A stretch of 64,000 nt of DNA from JAJAZB01 sp964244295 (GTDB taxonomy: Bacteria > Bacteroidota > Bacteroidia > Cytophagales > Spirosomataceae), in contig CAXTIG010000009.1 of the NCBI GenBank assembly GCA_964244295.1, positions 116,766 through 180,765 of the forward strand, in the 5' to 3' direction. Of this stretch, positions 17,146-24,441 are shown in pieces; within the stretch, counting starts at the first letter, position 1, and every line of letters starts with the position of its first letter. The notes under the pieces are model-generated. The model had not been told where the DNA came from. It searched no databases and saw only the letters and a list, made by a program, of their open reading frames with translations. Both the position numbers and the translations under genes were made by a program.

Positions 17146-17985
17146 TCACTTACTCAACTTGTACGCCACGACCGAGTTTTTGAAAAACGTCGGCACGTAC
17201 ACCGTATTGGTTTTAGGGTCGAACCCAATGTCGGCGGCGTTAATTTTCTGGGCCTGGGTGTCGAGGAGTTGGGTCAGTTTGCCGTCGGCGGTGCAGTAGT
17301 TGAGCACCCCTGCCCAGCGCGAAAGCAGGAAATCGCCGTTACCAACGGGTTCGATGCCATCGCCGGAGGGCATTCCTTCGGCAATTTTCCGCAGGGATTT
17401 ATCGGCATTGATTTCGTAGAAAATGCCCTTGCCCGCATCCACGACGTACATTTTGCTACCCACCGCCCGAACGCCGTTGGGCCGTTCGAGGGTTTTGTCT
17501 TCGAGGAAGGTGGAAACCTGGCCGCTTTTCACTTGCAAAATCATACTCCGGCCCATGTCGGTCACGTATACGGTGCCGTCCGGCCCGGCGCTCACGTCGT
17601 TGAGTTGTTTGGCTCCGTCGGGGCTGAGGGTTTTTTCGAGTTTGCCGGTTTTCAAATCTACCACCCGGATGTTGGTTACGTCGGCCACGTAGAGTTTGCT
17701 ACCACTGACGGCCATGCCCTTCGGCGCGTCAAAGCCGGTGGCCCATTTCAGCGTGGTGATTTTGCCATCGGGCGAGAGTTTGGCGACGTAGCCGTTGCCA
17801 TCGACGCCCCAGGGAGCGCCGTTGATGCAGGCGGCGTAGAGGCTGCGGGTGTCGGCGTCGAACAGCACCGATTCGGGCGTTTGCAGGAGCGTGTCGGTTT
17901 CCCAGGCTTTGGTGAGGCTTTGGGCCTGGAGGCCGGGGGCGAGGAGCGCGGCGCTGAGGGCGGCGGTGAGGAGGAGGTTTTTCAT
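17146..17985 (-). CDS. Exported SMP-30/gluconolactonase-like propeller
   Basis: A 279-residue protein starting at 17985 with a Sec signal peptide (KNLLLTAALSAALLAPGLQAQ). The propeller part contains TPESVLFDADTRSLYAACING, FDAPKGMAVSGSKLYVAD, LNDVSAGPDGTVYVTDMG, RPNGVRAVGSKMYVVD and NAADIGFDPKTNTVYVP. Asn and Asp in these turns are the usual metal ligands of SMP-30 lactonases. It could hydrolyse sugar lactones produced by oxidation. It lies between HepT and the Tat propeller on the same strand, 85 bases upstream of the latter. Confidence 0.88.
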   Translation of the reverse strand: MKNLLLTAALSAALLAPGLQAQSLTKAWETDTLLQTPESVLFDADTRSLYAACINGAPWGVDGNGYVAKLSPDGKITTLKWATGFDAPKGMAVSGSKLYVADVTNIRVVDLKTGKLEKTLSPDGAKQLNDVSAGPDGTVYVTDMGRSMILQVKSGQVSTFLEDKTLERPNGVRAVGSKMYVVDAGKGIFYEINADKSLRKIAEGMPSGDGIEPVGNGDFLLSRWAGVLNYCTADGKLTQLLDTQAQKINAADIGFDPKTNTVYVPTFFKNSVVAYKLSK

Positions 17986-17989
17986 GGAT

Positions 17990-18361
17990 TTAGGAAGGAG
18001 TTTCGTTTGGAAAAAGAGTTGAATCGTCAAGAATAGCCAGCAGTTGTTGTTTCAATACGGGAAGTTCCTTCTGCACCACCCCCCACACGATTTGCCGACT
18101 CAGGCCAAAATATTCGTGAACGATGACGTTTCGGAACCGTTTGATGGGTTGCCAATCCACTTCGGGATGGGCCAGTTTTACCGTCTCGGAAATGGCCGTT
18201 GCCGCCTCGCCGATGATTTCAAGCTGGCGCTCCACCGCCGAACGGTGCAGGATGCTTTGCTCGAAGTCGTTGAAAGTGTACCCCGTCAGAAACGATTCGA
18301 TGTGCCCGATGGCTTCGACCATGTGGAGAAGCCGCACCCGATCGCCGAGCTCAGGCTTCAT
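17990..18361 (-). CDS. hepT: HepT-family toxin (DUF86)
   Basis: A 123-residue all-helical protein with the HEPN RNase motif RNVIVHEY, giving R77, H82 and Y84 (the RX4-6HXY signature), so the active site is intact. The body (VRLLHMVEAIGHIESFLTG and QLEIIGEAA) is typical of DUF86. HepT is an RNase neutralised by the partner MntA, which adds AMP to the tyrosine. It overlaps the 3' end of mntA by 11 bases, the usual gene order. The pair sits inside the co-directional PSD1/DUF1501 run, only four bases before the SMP-30-like gene start. Confidence 0.93.
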   Translation of the reverse strand: MKPELGDRVRLLHMVEAIGHIESFLTGYTFNDFEQSILHRSAVERQLEIIGEAATAISETVKLAHPEVDWQPIKRFRNVIVHEYFGLSRQIVWGVVQKELPVLKQQLLAILDDSTLFPNETPS

Positions 18362-18647
18362 AAATCAGAATTTTCTCCCGGTCGACCTGCGGCTTGATAA
18401 ACGGCGAAAGGCCATCTTCGGCCACCAAATCCACTTTCCGCTGAAACAGCGTTTCCAAATCGTCCGAAAGTCGGATGTACTCGATGAGGCCGACCATTTT
18501 CGTCGCGTCTAATTCCACCAGAATATCCAAGTCGCTTTGTTCGCTGGCCTCCTTTCGAGCCAACGAACCGAACACGAAGGCCCGCCGAATGGGTTTATCC
18601 CGGAAAAAAGCCGCAGCTTTCGTGCGTATTTCGTTGACCGTCAGCAT
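18351..18647 (-). CDS. mntA: MntA-family antitoxin, minimal nucleotidyltransferase
   Basis: A 98-residue minimal nucleotidyltransferase. GSLARKEASEQSDLDILVE gives the GSxxR...SDxD signature with catalytic Asp 39 and 41, and a third Asp (73) lies in RKVDLV. It is predicted to AMPylate the HEPN toxin HepT, whose gene overlaps it by 11 bases. The three catalytic acids are present, so it should be active. The N terminus (LTVNEIRTKAAAFFR) begins right at the ATG at 18647. Confidence 0.93.
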   Translation of the reverse strand: MLTVNEIRTKAAAFFRDKPIRRAFVFGSLARKEASEQSDLDILVELDATKMVGLIEYIRLSDDLETLFQRKVDLVAEDGLSPFIKPQVDREKILIYEA

Positions 18648-18745
18648 ATCGTTTCAAGGTTGACTAGCTTTTTTCAACATGGATAAAACCCATTAGGGCG
18701 GTTCCGTTGCGGAAATACATCGAAATGATGATTCCGAAAAACTGG

Positions 18746-19033
18746 CTAATGCGTGGCATGGGCAATGGAGCGAGTTTTCCAATTCTGAAAATCAACGTCC
18801 AACACCTTCAGGTACAAAGAATCCGGCCCAATTTCAAGCTCTTCCGACCAGGCAATCGCGTTGGTTTCGGGGTCAATGTAGACCCGCGAGAAGCAGTCGT
18901 CTTCGTCCCATTGTTCAAAAACACCCTTTCCCGCCAGGTAGGACAAATTGAGTTCGCCTTCCACGCCGTCATTGTACCGAAGAAAAATCCGGTAATCTTC
19001 GAGAGCCTGCACGAAAACGGGTTTGGGGAACAT
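18746..19033 (-). CDS. DUF2442 domain protein
   Basis: A 95-residue protein with the DUF2442 pattern. YRIFLRYNDGVEGELNLSYLAGKGVFEQW is split over two strands, then FSRVYIDPETNAIAW and LEIGPDSLY follow. I start it at the ATG at 19033. A GTG at 19045 overlaps the stop of the DUF1501 gene (GTGA) and would couple the two. Members are often found beside toxin-like DUF4160 or relaxase genes and may be antitoxins. None is next to it here; MntA/HepT follow downstream. A different, longer frame covering the DUF1501 gene is not real. Confidence 0.75.
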   Translation of the reverse strand: MFPKPVFVQALEDYRIFLRYNDGVEGELNLSYLAGKGVFEQWDEDDCFSRVYIDPETNAIAWSEELEIGPDSLYLKVLDVDFQNWKTRSIAHATH

Positions 19034-19041
19034 GGCCTTTT

Positions 19042-20511
19042 TCACGCTAAAATTTCCTTGATCACCTTCCCGCTCACGTCCGTCAGTCGAAACGGGCGGC
19101 CCTGAAACTGGTAGGTGAGGCGCTCGTGGTCGAGGCCGAGCAAATGTAGCACCGTCGCCTGAAAATCGTGGACGTGGGTGCGGCCCTTCACGCCTTCGTA
19201 GCCCAGTTCGTCGGTTTCGCCGTGGGTGAAGCCCGGCTTCAGGCCCCCGCCCGCCATCCAAATCGTGTAGGCACCGGGGTGGTGGTCGCGGCCCATAAAC
19301 GGGGCCGGTTTGTTGTCGCGGTTTTCGGCCATCGGCGTGCGGCCAAATTCGCCGCTCCACACCACGAGGGTCTGGTCGAGCAGGCCGCGTTGTTTCAAAT
19401 CCATCAGCAGGGCGGTCATGGCGCGGTCGGTTTCGCGGCATTTGTTGCGCAGGCCGATTTCGAGCGCCTCGCCCGAACTGGAGCCGTGTGTATCCCAGCC
19501 CCAGTCGAACAGTTGCACGAAGCGCACGCCGTTTTCCACCAGTTTCCGGGCCAGCAGGCAGTTGTTGGCGAAGGAAACCTTGCCGGGTGTGGTGCCGTAC
19601 AACTCGTGCGTGGCCTTGCTTTCACGGCTGGTGTCCATCACTTCGGGCACCTCGGTTTGCATCCGAAAGGCCAGTTCGTACTGGGCCATGCGGGTGAGGG
19701 TTTCGGGGTCGCCGAAGGTGTCGTACTCCTGGCGGTTGAGGTCGTTGATGGTTTCGATGGCGGCTTTGCGCAGGTCGCGGTCGAGGCCCTTCGGGTTTTC
19801 GATGAACAACACCGGCTCGCCCGCCGAACGGCACTGCACGCCTTGATAAACCGAGGGTAAAAACCCGCTGCCCCAGATGCTCTTGCCCGCTTCGGGGTAC
19901 TTGCCACCGGAGGTAAGCACGATGTAGGCGGGCAAATCCTGGTTGTCGGCCCCCAAGCCGTAGGTGACCCAGGTGCCCATGCCGGGCCGCCCCAGGCGCG
20001 GGCTGCCGGTGTGCATGAGCAACTGCGCCGGGGCGTGGTTGAACTGGTCGGTGTGCATGGCTTTCAGAAACGTCACGTCATCGACCATGCTCTGAAAATG
20101 CGGTAAATAATCGCTCACCCAGGCCCCCGACTTACCGTGCTGCGCCCAAGTTCCCTGCGGCCCGAGCATTTTGGGCACACCCCGGATGAAGGCGAAAGTT
20201 TTTCCTTCCAGAAACGATTGCGGACAATCCTGCCCGTGCCACTTGGCGAGTTGGGGTTTGTAGTCGAACAGTTCGAGTTGCGAGGGCGACCCGGCCATGT
20301 GCAGGTAAATGACCGACTTGATTTTGGGGTTAAAGTGGGGCTTCTGGGGCGCGAGTGGGTTGGCAACCAAAGCGTCTTCCTTTCCTGGAAAACAACTCCC
20401 CAGCAGCGACGAAAGCGCCAGCGCGCCCATCCCACTGCCGCATTGCTTAAGGAAGTGGCGGCGGGTTTCGAGCCGGAGGGCGTCGTGTTGGGCTTGTTGG
20501 AAAGGGTTCAT
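19042..20511 (-). CDS. DUF1501 protein, copy A (Tat-exported, sulfatase-like fold)
   Basis: A 489-residue protein. The N terminus has a Tat-like signal (TRRHFLKQCGSGMGALALSS) ending in LLGSC, a possible lipidation site. The DUF1501 body includes IYLHMAGSPSQLELFDYKP, GVPKMLGPQGTWAQHGKSG, ARKLVENGVRFVQLFDWGWDTH and VVWSGEFGRTP, then GRDHHPGAYTIWMAGGG near the C terminus. The fold belongs to the alkaline-phosphatase/sulfatase group, and the HH and D/H residues could bind metal. DUF1501 genes nearly always accompany PSD1 cytochromes. Here the PSD1 copy A is upstream, with a VapBC-like pair wedged in between. It is paralogous to the gene at 24442-25923. Confidence 0.93.
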   Translation of the reverse strand: MNPFQQAQHDALRLETRRHFLKQCGSGMGALALSSLLGSCFPGKEDALVANPLAPQKPHFNPKIKSVIYLHMAGSPSQLELFDYKPQLAKWHGQDCPQSFLEGKTFAFIRGVPKMLGPQGTWAQHGKSGAWVSDYLPHFQSMVDDVTFLKAMHTDQFNHAPAQLLMHTGSPRLGRPGMGTWVTYGLGADNQDLPAYIVLTSGGKYPEAGKSIWGSGFLPSVYQGVQCRSAGEPVLFIENPKGLDRDLRKAAIETINDLNRQEYDTFGDPETLTRMAQYELAFRMQTEVPEVMDTSRESKATHELYGTTPGKVSFANNCLLARKLVENGVRFVQLFDWGWDTHGSSSGEALEIGLRNKCRETDRAMTALLMDLKQRGLLDQTLVVWSGEFGRTPMAENRDNKPAPFMGRDHHPGAYTIWMAGGGLKPGFTHGETDELGYEGVKGRTHVHDFQATVLHLLGLDHERLTYQFQGRPFRLTDVSGKVIKEILA

Positions 20512-20513
20512 GC

Positions 20514-20918
20514 TTAATTTTCGATTAACGTAAACACCCCCGCCGGGTAGCTTTTGAATTTCTCATCGGCGGAAATCAGCGGTACGGCTTCGGCCTGGGC
20601 GGTGGCGATGAGGAGGCGGTCGAAGGGGTCGCGGTGGTCGTTCAGAAGCGGAATTTGTTCGTAGGCGGCGAGGTGGGTTTCGGTGGTGGGGAGAATTTCA
20701 AAGCCATCCGTCTTAATTTGGGAAACCAACTCCGGAACGGAAAGTGTGATTTCAGGAAATTTTCCAATCGCTCGTTTGATGACAATCTCAAAAATACTGA
20801 CGTGACTGACTAAAATCTGGTTTTCACCCGAACGCAGAATTTCGTAGTTTGAACTACTGAGGCGATTCTTGTCGGTTTGAAACCAAATCAGGATTTGCGT
20901 ATTAATCAGGTACGTCAT
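20514..20918 (-). CDS. VapC-like PIN-domain toxin with altered first active-site residue
   Basis: A 134-residue PIN-domain protein. ENQILVSHVSIFEIVIKRAIGK carries the second acid, and LLNDHRDPFDRLLIATAQ the third and fourth, followed by PLISADEKF. The normal start LLDTHALLW is here LINTQILIW, so the first catalytic Asp is Asn. That change usually kills or weakens PIN nucleases, so this may be an inactive toxin. The antitoxin-like gene upstream ends one base before it and the DUF1501 gene begins two bases after it, so they are surely co-transcribed. Confidence 0.88.
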   Translation of the reverse strand: MTYLINTQILIWFQTDKNRLSSSNYEILRSGENQILVSHVSIFEIVIKRAIGKFPEITLSVPELVSQIKTDGFEILPTTETHLAAYEQIPLLNDHRDPFDRLLIATAQAEAVPLISADEKFKSYPAGVFTLIEN

Positions 20919-20919
20919 G

Positions 20920-21141
20920 TCAATACATGTATTCCTTGAGGTCGTCGAGTGGCTCGTTGAAATCGTCAGGAAGGGTGATTTTTTCCTTCAAACTTCCCGA
21001 AATACGGTCTTTTGGTTTTGAAGGCGACGCACTTTCTTCCTCCAAAAACGTTACCACCACCTTCGCTTTGGTCTGGACGGGTGGCTGCTCATCGAGCGGT
21101 ACCTGCCCGTTTTCGTAGGTTCCTGAAATGGCTGTCAACAT
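20920..21141 (-). CDS. VapB-like/DUF2281-like antitoxin
   Basis: A 73-residue protein. TAISGTYENGQVPLDEQPPVQTKAKVVVTFLEEE is the beta-rich N-terminal part shared by DUF2281-type antitoxins that precede PIN toxins; the tail LPDDFNEPLDDLKEYMY is the acidic toxin-binding end. It is followed by the PIN gene after one base. The PSD1 gene upstream ends 33 bases before its start, so no separate terminator is likely. Confidence 0.75.
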   Translation of the reverse strand: MLTAISGTYENGQVPLDEQPPVQTKAKVVVTFLEEESASPSKPKDRISGSLKEKITLPDDFNEPLDDLKEYMY

Positions 21142-21174
21142 GACTTTCGCGTTTTTTCTACGAATCTACCGATT

Positions 21175-23946
21175 TTATTCCTTCGTCACGACCTCATCCA
21201 GGTTCAGAATCGAGTTGGTCACGACCGTCAGCGCGGCGAGGTGGGGGCTGCCTTTTTCGGGGACAAATTGCTGGACTAAGGCGGGTTTCTGGCGGAAACG
21301 GGTGAGGGCCGTGGCATACAACTGCGTTAGTTTTTCCTGCTTTTCCCCGGAAATTTCCCGGCTCGTGACGAGTTGGTAGGCTTGGGCGATTTGCTCATCC
21401 GGCCCGCGCCGACCGGAGGTCAGCGCCACCTTTGCCAAGGCCAGCGAAGCCTCCAAAAAAACCGGGTCGTTGAGCAGCGTGAGGGCTTGCAGGGGCGTGT
21501 TGGAACGGATGCGGCGCGAGAGGCAGACTTCGCGGCTGCCCGCGTCGAAGGTGAAGGCCGAAGGGTACGGCCCGGTGCGGCGGGCGAAGGTGTAAACGGC
21601 CCGGCGGTAATTGTCTTCGCCCTCGCTTTGCTTGTAGTTGAGGCTGCTGTTCACGGCCTGCCACACGCCTTCGGGTTGGTAGGGCAACGCGGGTTTGCCG
21701 TACATTTTTTTCGATAAAAGCCCGGAAACGGCCAGGGCCTGGTCGCGCACCATTTCGGCGGTCAGGCGCAGGCGGGGACCCCGGGCGAAAAGCCGGTTTT
21801 GCGGGTCGCGCTCCACGGCCTTTTTGTCCATCCGCGAGGCTTGCCGGTAGGTGGCCGAGAGCACCAGTTCGCGGAGCAGGCGTTTTTGACTCCACTTCCA
21901 ATCCGTCTGAAATTTCGAGGCCAGAAAATCGAGCAGTTCGGGGTGGGAGGGCTTCGCGCCCTGGGTGCCAAAGTCTTCCAGCGTTTCGACCAGCCCGACG
22001 CCGAAGAGTTGTTCCCAAAACCGGTTTACCGCCACGCGGGCCGTCAGCGGGTTTTCGGGGCTGACCATCCAGCGGGCCAGACCGAGGCGGTCGCGGGAAT
22101 ACCCGGTGAATTTCGGCATCGAATGCGGCACGTCGGGCTGTACTTCCGCTCCGTACACGAGCCAGTTGCCGCGTACCCACACGTGGGTGGGCCGTTGGTA
22201 ATCGGGATTGGACGCCTGCGCGATGGGCGTTCCCTCCGTTTTAGCCCGTAACAAACCAAAAAACTGCTGCTCCGCCCGCGCAAAACCAGTTTGATGCCGA
22301 CCGGGAAATTCGTCCAGCAAGGCAAACCAGACGATTTTGATGACTTCTTCCTGGGGTTTCAGCGCCGAATTCCGCCCGACCAAATACACGTCGTGCCGCC
22401 CGGTGCTGGGGCGAAGCGAAACCGGGATGATTTGGGTGGAAATGGGCGTGTAGTTGAGGGCCGGATTGACCACGCCCGAGGTGCTGGGAATGGCGATGGT
22501 CGAAAGCAAAGGCCCGGTCGGGCTATCCTGGCGGAGTTCGAGCGTTCCCCCCGCAAACTGGCTGGCGTAGGCCATCAGAAATTGGGTTTTGCCGTCCAAT
22601 TTCAGACCCGGCAAACGGCAGCTTCCCCCGTGCCAAAGTCCAATCTGCCGGTCGCCGACGAGTACCCCGTTCTGGTAGCGGTCGGCGTAGTGGGCGTGAA
22701 AACGGGGTTCCAGGACGCGCACGAATTGAAGCCATTCGGCGGCTTTTTGAGGCGTGGTGCTTCCGTTCAAAAAGCGGCCGAGGCTGTCGAGGCGTTGGGT
22801 GTCGGCTTCCGAAAATTCCCGGAGGGTGGGGGCTTCGTCCTGGGTGTCTTCGTCGCGGGTGTTGTTAAAAAACGCCAGGTACTTGTAGTAATCCTCGTGG
22901 TGGAACGGGTCGTAAGGGTGGCTGTGGCACTGCACGCAGCCGAAAGTGGTGCCCTGCCAGACTTCCATCGTGGTGTTGACCCGGTCGATGGTGGCGGCCA
23001 CGCGGAATTCCTCGTCCACCGTGCCGGTCTCGTCGTTGTTCATCGTGTTGCGGTGAAAGGCCGTGGCGAGGAGTTGGTCCTTCGTCGGGTTCGGCAAAAG
23101 GTCGCCCGCGAGTTGTTCGACCGTGAAGCGGTCGAAGGGGAGGTCCCGGTTGTAAGCGCGGATGACCCAATCGCGGTAGCGCCAGATGCGCCGGGCGTTG
23201 TCTTTCTGGTAGCCCCGCGAGTCGGAGTAGCGGGCCAGGTCGAGCCAGGTCGAAGCCCAGCGTTCGCCGTAGGCTGGGGAGGCCAGCAGGCTGTCCACGA
23301 GTTGGGCGTAGGCGGTATCCCAGTCGTCGGCATCGCGGTATTTTTTGAGCAGTTCGGGTGTCGGCGGCAGGCCGGTCAAATCGAGCGAAACCCGGCGGAT
23401 GAGCGTGGCGCGGTCGGCTTCGTCGGCGGGTTCCAGACCCTCGTCGTCGAGGCGTTTTTTGACGAAAAAATCGAGGTCGGTTTTGGCCCAGCTACTGGAA
23501 AAAATATTGATTCCGGCGAAAAGACCCTGGCCGGGAAGCGCCGGCGTTTGGGGTTTCACGTAAGCCCAGTGGTCGCCCCACTCGGCTCCTTGTTGTACCC
23601 AACGTTTCAGAATTTCGATTTCTTCGCCTTTCAGCGGGTCGGCTTTCAAGGGCATCCGCTCGTCGGGGTCTTTGTGGGTTAGGCGCTTGATGAATTCAGA
23701 ATGCTCGGCATCGCCGGGCACGATGGCGGGTTTGCCTGATTTGGCTTTCGCCAGGGCCTCATCGCGGAAGAGCAGGCTGAATCCGCTCGCTTTTTTTACC
23801 CCGCCGTGGCAGGCGATGCAGTGTTTGTTGAGAATGGGCTTGACCTGCGTACTGAAATCCACTTTTTCTTCTCCCCGTACCAGCGTCAGGTAGCCGATTC
23901 CGGCGGCGAGCAGCAGGGCAGTGACGGAGAGGAGTTTGGCGTTCAT
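21175..23946 (-). CDS. PSD1 planctomycete-type cytochrome, copy A (PSCyt1-DUF1549-DUF1553)
   Basis: A 923-residue protein with an N-terminal hydrophobic anchor. The first heme site CIACHGG (C43, C46, H47) is in the PSCyt1 domain. DUF1549 (about 130-370) follows with RRVSLDLTGLPPTPE and a second CxxCH in GCVQCHSHPYDPF. The C-terminal DUF1553 (PSD1) domain has RVAVNRFWEQLFGVGLVETLEDFG, LVLSATYRQ and RIRSNTPLQALTLLNDP. The family is thought to be periplasmic and to act in carbohydrate metabolism in Planctomycetes and Bacteroidota, but no reaction is established. It is the upstream partner of DUF1501 copy A, and paralogous to the protein at 26852-29614. Confidence 0.95.
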   Translation of the reverse strand: MNAKLLSVTALLLAAGIGYLTLVRGEEKVDFSTQVKPILNKHCIACHGGVKKASGFSLLFRDEALAKAKSGKPAIVPGDAEHSEFIKRLTHKDPDERMPLKADPLKGEEIEILKRWVQQGAEWGDHWAYVKPQTPALPGQGLFAGINIFSSSWAKTDLDFFVKKRLDDEGLEPADEADRATLIRRVSLDLTGLPPTPELLKKYRDADDWDTAYAQLVDSLLASPAYGERWASTWLDLARYSDSRGYQKDNARRIWRYRDWVIRAYNRDLPFDRFTVEQLAGDLLPNPTKDQLLATAFHRNTMNNDETGTVDEEFRVAATIDRVNTTMEVWQGTTFGCVQCHSHPYDPFHHEDYYKYLAFFNNTRDEDTQDEAPTLREFSEADTQRLDSLGRFLNGSTTPQKAAEWLQFVRVLEPRFHAHYADRYQNGVLVGDRQIGLWHGGSCRLPGLKLDGKTQFLMAYASQFAGGTLELRQDSPTGPLLSTIAIPSTSGVVNPALNYTPISTQIIPVSLRPSTGRHDVYLVGRNSALKPQEEVIKIVWFALLDEFPGRHQTGFARAEQQFFGLLRAKTEGTPIAQASNPDYQRPTHVWVRGNWLVYGAEVQPDVPHSMPKFTGYSRDRLGLARWMVSPENPLTARVAVNRFWEQLFGVGLVETLEDFGTQGAKPSHPELLDFLASKFQTDWKWSQKRLLRELVLSATYRQASRMDKKAVERDPQNRLFARGPRLRLTAEMVRDQALAVSGLLSKKMYGKPALPYQPEGVWQAVNSSLNYKQSEGEDNYRRAVYTFARRTGPYPSAFTFDAGSREVCLSRRIRSNTPLQALTLLNDPVFLEASLALAKVALTSGRRGPDEQIAQAYQLVTSREISGEKQEKLTQLYATALTRFRQKPALVQQFVPEKGSPHLAALTVVTNSILNLDEVVTKE

Positions 23947-23998
23947 GCTGGGGTAAAGCCTGAGTTTTGGGAATATTACCCGAAAACCTAAAACGGAA

Positions 23999-24320
23999 TT
24001 AAGCCGTTCCGTCGTCTTCCAGCAACCGGGTGAGGACGAAGGAGCAGCCTTCGACTACGGCCACTTCCTTGTCCCAGTCCGTGAGTTGCCAGGTTGGATG
24101 GCCGCAAGAATTTTCTTTCTGGCAATTGTGCGTTTAGGTAGGAAAGAAGCAGGCTCACCAGGTACGATTTGAAAATACTGCTTCCCGTAAGTTCCTCGAT
24201 GGTTTTTTCGCCACTCAGCACCTCTCGGTAGCCCCGGTAGTAAATGGACTGACCGTCGATTTCTTCCAAAATCAACGCTTTGGGGATTTCGATGGGAGCC
24301 GGTGCGGTTGCTATTTCCAT
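23999..24320 (-). pseudogene. Frameshifted Uma2-like gene
   Basis: The frame starting at 24320 (PIEIPKALILEEIDGQSIYYRGYREVLSG and onward) has the N-terminal pattern of Uma2-family proteins, but is shifted near 24085. The continuation after LATHGLGQGSG is basic nonsense. In the other frame the same bases read LTDWDKEVAVVEGCSFVLTRLLEDDGTA, which looks like a normal continuation and ends in a stop at 23999. The most likely reading is a single broken gene with a small indel; the middle of the nuclease domain also seems missing. A sequencing error is possible. Confidence 0.55.
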
Positions 24321-24441
24321 GATTTTTCAAAAAATGCCGCCTCACGCCAACTGAGTTTTGAGAAATCGCAGCGGCGAATCGCCCGCGTCCGATTTGAGAA
24401 ACGTAGATTCAGCGGAGCTAATCGGACGCCACCCCTTCTTT

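Noticed and set aside
19034..19441. A 5' extension of the DUF2442 frame through the DUF1501 gene
   Set aside because: The upstream part is in a shadow frame of DUF1501 and shows no family pattern; the DUF2442 domain starts right at the ATG at 19033.
22291..23682. A 463-codon plus-strand open frame across the PSD1 copy A gene
   Set aside because: The PSD1 frame on the other strand has two heme motifs and all family domains, so this is a shadow.
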